Both the position numbers and the translations under genes were made by a program. The notes below the pieces were generated by a model. It searched no databases, was not told the DNA's origin, and was given only the letters and a program-made list of their open reading frames with translations. Shown here in pieces: positions 8,078 through 15,454 of a DNA stretch of 64,000 nt (positions within the stretch are counted from its first letter, which is position 1; each line of letters opens with the position of its first letter). The DNA is from Ruminococcus sp. (lineage in GTDB: Bacteria > Bacillota > Clostridia > Oscillospirales > Ruminococcaceae), in the NCBI GenBank assembly GCA_015066935.1, contig SVNK01000008.1:1-64000 (forward strand). The letters are read 5' to 3'.

Positions 8078-9558
8078 AACGAAGTGCAGGCATCCTGCTG
8101 CCGATTTCTTCCCTGCCGTCAAAATACGGCATCGGATGTTTTGACAAGGCGGCATATGTATTTGTAGATTTTCTTAAAGATGCAGGGCAAACCTGCTGGC
8201 AGATACTGCCTTTAGGGCAAACAAGCTACGGAGATTCCCCTTACCAGAGTTTCTCGACCTTTGCCGGAAATCCCTATTTTATCAGCCTTGACGCATTGTG
8301 TGATGAACAGCTGCTCGAAAAGGAAGAATGTGAAGCGGCGGCACTTCACGACACGGATTGCATTGACTACAGCAGACTTTATGAAACCCGCTATTCGCTC
8401 CTGCGAAAAGCATACAACCGAATGGAAAATGACAATGCGGTTTCGGAATTTACCGCATCACAGCCGTGGCTTGAAGACTATGCACTGTTCATGGCATTAA
8501 AAGATCATTTCGGCGGTGTATCGTGGGATAACTGGACGGAGGACATACGACTGCGAAAAGAGGAAGCACTGAAGCATTGGAAGGAAAGACTTGCGAAGGA
8601 AATTGGATTCTACCAATTCCTGCAATACCAGTTCTTCCGTCAGTGGAACAATCTGAAAGCCTATGCAAATGCAAACGGTATCAGGATTATAGGAGATATT
8701 CCGATCTACGTTGCCTTTGACAGTGCAGATGCGTGGGCAAATCCTGAGCTATTTCAGTTAGATGAAATGGGACTGCCTAAAGCTGTGGCAGGCTGTCCGC
8801 CGGATGGTTTTGCAGCAGACGGACAGCTCTGGGGCAATCCTCTGTATGACTGGGAATATCACAAGGGAACCGGCTTCAAATGGTGGATTGAACGCCTGCG
8901 TCAGTGCTTTGCGATGTATGATGTGGTCAGAATTGACCATTTCCGTGGCTTTGACGAATATTATGCGATTCCCTACGGTGACAAAACAGCAAAGAATGGA
9001 CACTGGGAACAAGGTCCGGGCATGGAACTGTTCCATGCAGTTGAAGCGGCACTCGGAAAGCGTGAGGTCATTGCAGAAGATCTCGGATTTATGACGGACA
9101 GCGTACGTCAGCTTGTCAAGGACAGTGGATTCCCTAATATGAAGGTACTGGAATTCGCCTTTGACAGTCGTGATACCGGCAGCCGTAATGATTATCTTCC
9201 GCATAATTACAATGAAAACTGTGTTGCCTACACAGGAACACACGACAATCAGACCATTACCGCATGGTTTCAGACGATCACCGATGAGGAACGCAGTATG
9301 GCAAGAGAATATCTCTGCGATGAATTTACACCGGATAAGAAATTGCATAAAGTCTTCATCAGTCTTATCATGCGAAGCCGTGCAAAGCTTTGCATCATCC
9401 CCATGCAGGACTGGCTGGGACTTGACGACAAAAGCCGCATCAATGTTCCCTCGACTGTGGGAACAAACTGGAAATGGCGTTTGCTTCCGACTGATTTATC
9501 GGATACGCTGAAAGAAGAAATCTTTAAAACAACACAGATCTATGGAAGAATGCAGTAA
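8074..9558 (+). CDS. malQ: 4-alpha-glucanotransferase (amylomaltase, GH77)
   Basis: A 494-residue GH77 enzyme of the normal bacterial length. The N-terminus RSAGILLPISSLPSKYGIG and QILPLGQTSYGDSPYQSFS are typical. The nucleophile region is VRIDHFRGFDEYYAIP (Asp about 288), the acid/base region AEDLGFMTDSV, and the third carboxylate lies in YTGTHDNQTITAW. It disproportionates maltose and short maltodextrins into glucose and longer chains that the phosphorylase can use. Its ATG overlaps the TGA of the mapP-like gene, indicating translational coupling. Confidence 0.96.
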   Translation: MKRSAGILLPISSLPSKYGIGCFDKAAYVFVDFLKDAGQTCWQILPLGQTSYGDSPYQSFSTFAGNPYFISLDALCDEQLLEKEECEAAALHDTDCIDYSRLYETRYSLLRKAYNRMENDNAVSEFTASQPWLEDYALFMALKDHFGGVSWDNWTEDIRLRKEEALKHWKERLAKEIGFYQFLQYQFFRQWNNLKAYANANGIRIIGDIPIYVAFDSADAWANPELFQLDEMGLPKAVAGCPPDGFAADGQLWGNPLYDWEYHKGTGFKWWIERLRQCFAMYDVVRIDHFRGFDEYYAIPYGDKTAKNGHWEQGPGMELFHAVEAALGKREVIAEDLGFMTDSVRQLVKDSGFPNMKVLEFAFDSRDTGSRNDYLPHNYNENCVAYTGTHDNQTITAWFQTITDEERSMAREYLCDEFTPDKKLHKVFISLIMRSRAKLCIIPMQDWLGLDDKSRINVPSTVGTNWKWRLLPTDLSDTLKEEIFKTTQIYGRMQ

Positions 9559-9561
9559 GCG

Positions 9562-9590
9562 TTGCATTTTACGGCAGTCTGTGATAAAAT
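9562..9590 (+). promoter_or_regulatory. Internal promoter before ptsH
   Basis: TTGCAT (9562-9567), 17 bp, TAAAAT (9585-9590), located between malQ and ptsH. It would let HPr, pyrophosphatase and Enzyme I be made without the sugar-specific genes. Confidence 0.65.
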
Positions 9591-9623
9591 GAAATCATCA
9601 TATCTATGAAAAGGAGAATCACT

Positions 9624-9881
9624 ATGAGAACATTTATTTACACTATCAAGGACGAACTGGGTATTCATGCAAGACCGGCAGGCATGCTTGCTAAGACTGC
9701 TAAGGCACTCGACAGCGAGATTACCATTACATGCGGCGAAAAGTCAGCTGCAGCAACAAAGCTGATGGCGCTCATGGGCATGGGAATCAAGTGCGGCAAT
9801 ACCATCGTTGTGACCATTAATGGCGGTGATGAAGCAGCATCCGAAAAGGCAATGCAGGATTTCTTCGAAGCAAACCTGTAA
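9624..9881 (+). CDS. ptsH: HPr phosphocarrier protein with Lys at position 46
   Basis: An 85-residue HPr. The active-site segment is GIHARPAG with His15 and Arg17. The start ATG at 9624 follows AAGGAG at normal spacing and puts the histidine exactly at 15; an ATG 18 bp earlier lacks that spacing. The region normally reading K-S-I-M-G-V-M-S-L-G is T-K-L-M-A-L-M-G-M-G here, so residue 46, the regulatory serine of HPr kinase in Firmicutes, is lysine (Thr45 precedes it). Phosphotransfer should work, but HPr(Ser46-P)/CcpA signalling through this protein should not. It sits between malQ and pyrophosphatase in a full PTS operon. Confidence 0.95.
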   Translation: MRTFIYTIKDELGIHARPAGMLAKTAKALDSEITITCGEKSAAATKLMALMGMGIKCGNTIVVTINGGDEAASEKAMQDFFEANL

Positions 9882-9893
9882 TTTCACACTTCT

Positions 9894-9925
9894 TTTCCGG
9901 CAAGACGATTTCAGCTTGCCGGAAA
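9894..9925 (+). other. Intercistronic hairpin ptsH-ppa
   Basis: An 11-bp perfect stem (9894-9904 with 9915-9925) and a 10-nt loop, without a T run. It may stabilise the ptsH end of the transcript or partly attenuate it. Confidence 0.55.
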
Positions 9926-9938
9926 GCAGGAGGACAGA

Positions 9939-10484
9939 ATGATGAATATCTGGCATGATATTGACGATGATAGAATTTATCCCACCGATTTTGTTTCGGT
10001 GATAGAAATTTCCAAGGGCAGTAATATGAAATATGAGCTGGACAAAAAAACCGGTATGCTGGCACTTGACAGGGTATTGTTCACTGCTACCTATTATCCC
10101 ATGAATTATGGCTTTATTCCTCGTACATACGGTGACGATCACGATCCGCTTGATGTACTGCTTCTATGTTCACAGCCGATTCAGCCGATGACAATCGTGC
10201 GCAGTTACCCGATTGGTGTTATGTATATGGAGGACAGTGGTATGGGGGATGAGAAAATCATTGCAATTCCCTATAGTGACCCCACATATATGAACTATAC
10301 CGATATCAAGGAACTTCCAAAGCATATTTTTGAAGAAGTCAAACATTTCTTTTCTGTTTACAAACAGCTTGAAAGTAAATCTACAACTGTCAGAGATATT
10401 GGCGGTCCTGTGGAAGCTGTTGCTGTCATTGAAAGAGCAATTGAGAATTATAAAGCACATTTTTGTACTGCGGATAAACAATAA
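9939..10484 (+). CDS. ppa: Soluble inorganic pyrophosphatase (family I)
   Basis: A 181-residue protein with family I motifs: FVSVIEISKGSNMKYELDKKTG, YPMNYGFIPRTYGDDHDPLDVL (metal-binding acidic cluster) and KHFFSVYKQLESK. It hydrolyses pyrophosphate to phosphate in the cytosol. AGGAGG precedes two adjacent Met codons (9939 and 9942); either could be used. It lies between the genes of HPr and Enzyme I, an unusual place for this gene; the link to PTS function is not clear. Confidence 0.93.
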   Translation: MMNIWHDIDDDRIYPTDFVSVIEISKGSNMKYELDKKTGMLALDRVLFTATYYPMNYGFIPRTYGDDHDPLDVLLLCSQPIQPMTIVRSYPIGVMYMEDSGMGDEKIIAIPYSDPTYMNYTDIKELPKHIFEEVKHFFSVYKQLESKSTTVRDIGGPVEAVAVIERAIENYKAHFCTADKQ

Positions 10485-10496
10485 GGTGGTGGAAAT

Positions 10497-12137
10497 ATGT
10501 TAAAGTATCAAGGTAAGGGAGTATATGGTGCAGTCGCTGTTGGAAAAATTTCCGTATTCAAACGACAGGATGTACAGGTCAGACGTGAAAAAACCGAAGA
10601 TACTGCATCTGAACTGAAACGACTTGAAGATGCCAAAACTGCAGCAATTGCACAACTTCAGGAAATCTACGAAAAGGCTCTCCGTGAAGTCGGTGAAGCG
10701 AATGCGGCAATCTTTGAAATTCATATGATGATGGTAGAGGATGAGGATTATAACGATGCCATCACAGAAATGATCACAACCCAGAATGTCAATGCGGAAT
10801 ATGCTGTTGCAATCACAGGAGATAATTTTGCGGAAATGTTCGCAGCGATGGACGATGCCTATATGCAGGCAAGATCCGCCGATGTAAGGGATATTTCCAA
10901 CCGCATCATAGGCTGTCTGACAAATGGCGGAAGCACAGAAACACAGTCGGACGAACCGGTGATCATCTGTGCGGATGACTTAGCCCCCAGTGAAACAGTC
11001 ACGCTTGACAAGGACAAGGTACTGGCATTTGTGACTGCACATGGTTCTTCCAATTCACATACGGCAATTCTTGCAAGAAACATGAATATTCCTGCAATTA
11101 TCGGCGTCGGCGAGGAGTTTCTGTCTGCGGTCAAGGACGAAGATATGGCTGTTGTAAACGGATTCACGGGGGAATTTATACTTGATCCTGATGATGCAAC
11201 AATTGAAACAGCCGCGAAAAAACGTGCCGAAGAACAGGAAAAGAAAGCACTGCTTCAGAAACTCAAGGGCAAGGAAAATATTACGCTTGACGGCAGAAAA
11301 ATCAATATCTACGCAAATATCGGCAGCGTGGATAATATCGGTGCAGTGCTGCTGAATGATGCAGGAGGTATAGGTCTTTTCAGAAGTGAATTCCTCTATC
11401 TGGAAAATACTGACTATCCCTCTGAGGATGAACAGTTCCGGATCTATAAGCGTGTACTGGAAAGCATGGCCGGTAAAAAAGTTATCATACGCACACTGGA
11501 TATTGGTGCGGATAAGCAGTGCGACTATTTCCACATGCCAAAAGAAGAAAATCCTGCACTTGGTATACGTGCAATCCGCCTCTGTCTTAATCGTCCGGAG
11601 GTTTTCCGAACACAGCTGAGAGCATTATTCAGAGCATCGGTATTTGGCAACCTCGGCATCATGTTCCCGATGATTGCGAATGTATGGGAACTGGAAGAAA
11701 TTCTCGCCCTTTGCGATGAAGTCAAAGCAGAGCTGCGCAAGGAAAGCATCGAATATTCAGAAGATACAGAGCTTGGCATCATGATCGAAACACCCGCGGC
11801 GGCACTCATCAGTGACCGACTTGCCCCGATGGTGGATTTCTTCAGCGTCGGCACAAACGATCTTACGCAGTACACACTCGCCTGTGACCGACAGAATCCT
11901 GCAATTGATCGTTTCTGCGATGTCCATCATGAAGCTATTCTGCGACTGATTGAAATGGCAGCGGAGAATGCACATAAGCACGGAAAATGGATCGGCATCT
12001 GCGGTGAACTTGCGGCGGATACAAGCCTGACGGAAACCTTCCTGCGTATGGGCATTGATGAACTTTCCGTATCTCCTGCTTTTGTGCTGAAGGTCAGAGA
12101 TACGGTCAGAAGCATTAATTTGTGCAGCGGAAATTGA
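10497..12137 (+). CDS. ptsI: PTS Enzyme I (phosphoenolpyruvate-protein phosphotransferase)
   Basis: A 546-residue Enzyme I that moves phosphate from PEP to HPr. The N-terminal HPr-binding domain is followed by the phospho-histidine segment AHGSSNSHTAILARN (His188, matching His189 of E. coli) and the PEP-binding barrel: GGIGLFRSEFLYL, LDIGADKQCDYF, NPALGIRAIRLCL, MIETPAA, SVGTNDLTQYTLACDR, and GICGELAAD with Cys502. All catalytic elements are intact. Starts 13 bp after ppa. The sub-motif GSSNSH replaces the usual GGRTSH. It ends the operon; the next strong terminator is at 12578. Confidence 0.97.
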   Translation: MLKYQGKGVYGAVAVGKISVFKRQDVQVRREKTEDTASELKRLEDAKTAAIAQLQEIYEKALREVGEANAAIFEIHMMMVEDEDYNDAITEMITTQNVNAEYAVAITGDNFAEMFAAMDDAYMQARSADVRDISNRIIGCLTNGGSTETQSDEPVIICADDLAPSETVTLDKDKVLAFVTAHGSSNSHTAILARNMNIPAIIGVGEEFLSAVKDEDMAVVNGFTGEFILDPDDATIETAAKKRAEEQEKKALLQKLKGKENITLDGRKINIYANIGSVDNIGAVLLNDAGGIGLFRSEFLYLENTDYPSEDEQFRIYKRVLESMAGKKVIIRTLDIGADKQCDYFHMPKEENPALGIRAIRLCLNRPEVFRTQLRALFRASVFGNLGIMFPMIANVWELEEILALCDEVKAELRKESIEYSEDTELGIMIETPAAALISDRLAPMVDFFSVGTNDLTQYTLACDRQNPAIDRFCDVHHEAILRLIEMAAENAHKHGKWIGICGELAADTSLTETFLRMGIDELSVSPAFVLKVRDTVRSINLCSGN

Positions 12138-12577
12138 AACGGTGCATTCTTTCTTCAAAGTGAATTGAATGATTATCTTTCATAATCTAAGCAATCACCA
12201 AATGCAAGTTATCGAGCTGTGACAGAATTTCACTCGCAGCATCACTCGGATCTGTAACCAATCTGCTTGCGTTACCGAACAGTGTTTGTGAGAAAGATTC
12301 GAAGTCAGTTTTCTATTACCCGCACTAATGCATTCAATGCAGAAGCACCCTGCAATGAAATATAATCCCCATGCAGACTTTCAATTATCGTCATAGGAAT
12401 GTTTGCTATACGTTTCGTAAGATATCTGCTGTTCCTCGTAACAGGTAGAACTTTAATTGATAGTAAGCCTGCAAACTTGCGTCTGCCCGTTCATCACATT
12501 CGCAGATGCTGTGACAGTGACACGGTCAATATAATTTCAGGCAGTAAAGCCATCAGCGGCTGCGTGGACGTGATTTG
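12138..12577. other. Non-coding or degenerate stretch after ptsI
   Basis: About 440 bp with no intact gene. On the minus strand two open stretches in different frames, 12305-12490 (61 codons) and 12187-about 12306 (ending SQLDNLHLVIA), could be pieces of one decayed gene joined by a frameshift near 12306. Neither has a recognised domain and random open frames of this length are possible. I see no RNA gene or repeat here. Confidence 0.3.
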
Positions 12578-12634
12578 AAACATTATTGGAACCCAAGCCT
12601 TCGGGGACGGATTCCGATAATGTTTTCTTTTTTA
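12578..12634 (+). terminator. Terminator after the PTS operon
   Basis: A 14-bp stem with one G-T pair (12578-12591 with 12612-12625), a 20-nt loop that can itself fold (CCC with GGG), and a T-rich tail to 12634. It is the first strong stop after ptsI and also marks the place where codon habit changes. Confidence 0.8.
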
Positions 12635-12665
12635 TTAGGCAGAAAATATATTTTTTATTTTTCTC

Positions 12666-12694
12666 TTGTAAAATCCGAAGATATATGTTATAAT
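12666..12694 (+). promoter_or_regulatory. Promoter of yloU-fakA
   Basis: TTGTAA (12666-12671), 17 bp, TATAAT (12689-12694), followed by AAAGGAG before the start codon at 12738. Confidence 0.8.
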
Positions 12695-12737
12695 ATAAAA
12701 TGGTACTTTATGATTAGCTATAAAGGAGTGTGTCAAT

Positions 12738-13097
12738 ATGGTAAACATGGATAATCATATCGGAAGAATTACGATATCAAAAAAGTATCTCACCGAACTC
12801 ATAAGACATACCGTTACAGGATGCTTTGGTGTTGCTGACGTATGCAGTGTTGGTTCTGTTCAGGCTTTTGTATCGGCAATTACTCCCGGAAAGACATGCA
12901 AAAAGAACAAGGGTGTAATCATCCGTACAAACGATGATGGTATACTCAATGTAGACCTTCACATCAAGGTCACATACGGCACAAATATTACCGCTGCAGT
13001 AAGCAGTATCACAAACAAAGTCCGCTTCACTCTTGAAGAAGCCGCAGGCGTAACTGTCGGCAGAATCCGTGTATGCGTTGACGACATAAAAGGATAA
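12738..13097 (+). CDS. Asp23/Gls24 family protein (YloU-like)
   Basis: A 119-residue Asp23/Gls24-family protein. Typical features are the start IGRITISKKYLTELIRHTVTGCFGVADV, the central strand pair around DGILNVDLHIKVTYG, and the end GVTVGRIRVCVDDIKG. In Firmicutes such small cytosolic proteins are encoded directly before the DAK2-type kinase gene (yloU-yloV in B. subtilis), exactly as here. The function is poorly known; links to envelope stress and fatty-acid kinase have been suggested for the family. First gene of a two-gene operon. Confidence 0.9.
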   Translation: MVNMDNHIGRITISKKYLTELIRHTVTGCFGVADVCSVGSVQAFVSAITPGKTCKKNKGVIIRTNDDGILNVDLHIKVTYGTNITAAVSSITNKVRFTLEEAAGVTVGRIRVCVDDIKG

Positions 13098-13145
13098 GAA
13101 ATCCCGCAAAATTTCTATAATATCATTCGTATTGGAGGATTTATT

Positions 13146-14798
13146 TTGATAAACGGTTCTTTACTCAGGGACGCTGTTATTTCTGCTGCCATAACAATTA
13201 CAAACAGAAAGCGTGAAGTGGATGAGCTTAATGTTTATCCCGTTCCCGACGGCGACACAGGCACTAATATGTCTATGACAATCGGCAATTCCATTGCAGA
13301 ACTCAGACGTCTTCCCGATAATACTACCGCAGGAGAAGTCGCTTCAACAGCAGCGTCTGCATTTTTAAGAGGTGCAAGAGGAAACTCCGGCGTTATTCTT
13401 TCACTCATATTCCGTGGATTCTCAAAGGGACTCGACGGAAAAACGGAAGCTTCGTGCGAGGACTTTGCAAATGCACTTTCACTCGGTGTTGACGCAGCTT
13501 ACAAGGCAGTCATGAAGCCTGCTGAGGGTACTATTCTCACGGTTGTAAAGGCAGCTTCCGTGAAGGCTGCCGAAGCATCGAACTCTACAAGCGACGACGT
13601 TATCTTCTGGGAACAGGTCTGCGACGAGGCAGAGCGTGTTCTTGCTCTTACCACAGATATGCTTCCGCAGCTGAAAAAAGCAGGCGTAGTTGATGCAGGC
13701 GGAAAGGGTCTTGCAATCATATTCCGTGCAATGACCGATGTATTCAAGGGCGGTGCAATTGCCGAGCCATCCGAGCCTTCATCCGACGAGGCTTCTTCCG
13801 ATTCATTCAGAACAGCTGTCAGCGAGTACGATGAGGAAATCAATTTTACATACTGTACGGAATTCATGCTTGAAAAGAACGAGAATTGTCCCGATGTATT
13901 TATGCTGCGTGCATACCTTGAGACCATAGGCGACTGTGTTGTTGTTGTTGACGACAAGAAGATTATCAAGGTTCATGTACATACGGATAATCCCGGAAAG
14001 GCACTTCAGAAGGCACTTGAATTCGGTTACTTCATCAACGACCCCAAGCCGAAAATTGAAAATATGCGTATCCAGCACGAAAACAAGGTCAAGGACGCCA
14101 AAGCCGCAGAAGCAGGTTTTACTCCTGCTGAACCTACAAAGCAGTTCGGATTTGTTGCTGTTGCCGCAGGTCATGGTCTTGAAGCGATGTTTATGGACCT
14201 TGGTGCCGATGTTGTCGTAAAGGGCGGTCAGACAATGAACCCCTCAACGGACGATATTCTCCGTGCCATCCTTTCAACTCCCGCAAGCACTGTTTTTGTG
14301 CTTCCGAATAACAAGAACATCATTATGGCTGCTGAACAGGCTGTAAAACTTACCGACAGAAAGGTATGCGTTCTCCAGACACGTACAATTCCGCAGGGAA
14401 TTGCAGCAATGCTTGCATTCGACGATTCAGCGGAGCTTTCCGAAAACCGTATTGCCATGACAAAGGCTTTTGAAAAGGTGTCTACGGGACTTATCACCTT
14501 TGCGGCAAGAAATTCGGAGTTTGAGGGTCACCAGATCAAGGAGGGCGAAATTCTCGCACTTGATAACGGTAAGCTCTCGTTTACAGAAAAAGACGTCAAT
14601 AAGGCGGCTCTGAAGCTTGTAAAGAAGCTGACAAAGGGAGATGTAAGCTACGTCACACTCATCCACGGTGCTGATGTTACCGAGGAAAATGCAGAGCAGC
14701 TGCGTGAACTTGTTCAGTCCAAGCTTGGCGACAAAATAGATGTCATGCTTGTAAACGGCGGTCAGCCTGTTTACTACTATATAATTTCCGTTGAATAA
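13146..14798 (+). CDS. fakA: DAK2 domain fatty acid kinase FakA-like (YloV)
   Basis: A 550-residue protein starting at TTG 13146, placed 5 nt after GGAGGA. The N-terminal DAK2 kinase domain (1-200) shows VYPVPDGDTGTNMSMT (metal/ATP-binding aspartates) and RGARGNSGVILS. The C-terminal half (about 240-550) is the DegV-like/EDD-type regulatory part ending DVMLVNGGQPVYYYIISVE. FakA phosphorylates fatty acids held by FakB so that they enter phospholipid synthesis; no fakB is in this window. Follows the YloU-like gene by 48 bp. Confidence 0.92.
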   Translation: MINGSLLRDAVISAAITITNRKREVDELNVYPVPDGDTGTNMSMTIGNSIAELRRLPDNTTAGEVASTAASAFLRGARGNSGVILSLIFRGFSKGLDGKTEASCEDFANALSLGVDAAYKAVMKPAEGTILTVVKAASVKAAEASNSTSDDVIFWEQVCDEAERVLALTTDMLPQLKKAGVVDAGGKGLAIIFRAMTDVFKGGAIAEPSEPSSDEASSDSFRTAVSEYDEEINFTYCTEFMLEKNENCPDVFMLRAYLETIGDCVVVVDDKKIIKVHVHTDNPGKALQKALEFGYFINDPKPKIENMRIQHENKVKDAKAAEAGFTPAEPTKQFGFVAVAAGHGLEAMFMDLGADVVVKGGQTMNPSTDDILRAILSTPASTVFVLPNNKNIIMAAEQAVKLTDRKVCVLQTRTIPQGIAAMLAFDDSAELSENRIAMTKAFEKVSTGLITFAARNSEFEGHQIKEGEILALDNGKLSFTEKDVNKAALKLVKKLTKGDVSYVTLIHGADVTEENAEQLRELVQSKLGDKIDVMLVNGGQPVYYYIISVE

Positions 14799-14816
14799 TA
14801 ATCCGGATAAATGTGA

Positions 14817-14853
14817 AACGCCCCCGATTCAAGGAGAAATCGGGGGTGTTTTC
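14817..14853 (+). terminator. Terminator after fakA
   Basis: Stem of 13 pairs with one G-T (14817-14829 with 14838-14850), 8-nt loop and a TTTT tail. It lies between fakA and the convergent ICMT-like gene and may serve both. Confidence 0.85.
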
Positions 14854-14869
14854 GTATGAATGTCTGTTT

Positions 14870-15454
14870 TTATGACTTGTAATATCTGCCGAAATAGCGT
14901 GAAACGTGTTTTTTATAGTCACAGTAGTCCTTGCCGAAAGTACCCTGCATGAATTCTTCCTCCCGAAGAATCTGGAAATGCAGCATTACAGCTGACCAGA
15001 CCGATAAAATCAGCAGGGGAATATTCGGAAAAACAAGCAGCGTGCAGATGTATGTAAGGTCGAATCCGACGAATGCGGGGTTTCTGCTGAGCTTGTAAAT
15101 ACCGTCGGTGATTAATTGTGTTTTTTCTTCGGGGATTCCCACTCTCCAGCTGTCCTTCATTGAAACAACTGCTGAGCCGAAAAAGAATACCGAGCCGATG
15201 CCTGCAATCAGACCGATACATTTCAGAGTTGCAGAGGAGCACAGGTCTGCCGAAAATATACTTACAATCTGTGCAATCAGTGCTGACACGGCAGCAATGC
15301 TCATAATCCGTTCAGTCGCAAGGACTTTTTTCGGCTTATTGCCCTTGCCTGCCTGATTGGTCTGTATGGACTTCCTGTTCAGAATCAGCAGCTTGACGAT
15401 ATAAAATGCATAAAAAACAATCAAAAGGATTAAGGCAATTATTCTGTAAATCAT
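14870..15454 (-). CDS. ICMT/PEMT-like integral membrane methyltransferase
   Basis: A 194-residue protein with four to five hydrophobic segments and the isoprenylcysteine carboxyl methyltransferase family signature near the end: ITDGIYKLSRNPAFVGF and REEEFMQGTFGKDYCDYKKHVSRYFGRYY. Bacterial members are S-adenosylmethionine-dependent enzymes of unknown substrate. Its ATG overlaps the TGA of the upstream metal ATPase gene (ATGA), so the two are translated together. A role in metal resistance or envelope lipid modification is only suggested by that coupling. Confidence 0.8.
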   Translation of the reverse strand: MIYRIIALILLIVFYAFYIVKLLILNRKSIQTNQAGKGNKPKKVLATERIMSIAAVSALIAQIVSIFSADLCSSATLKCIGLIAGIGSVFFFGSAVVSMKDSWRVGIPEEKTQLITDGIYKLSRNPAFVGFDLTYICTLLVFPNIPLLILSVWSAVMLHFQILREEEFMQGTFGKDYCDYKKHVSRYFGRYYKS

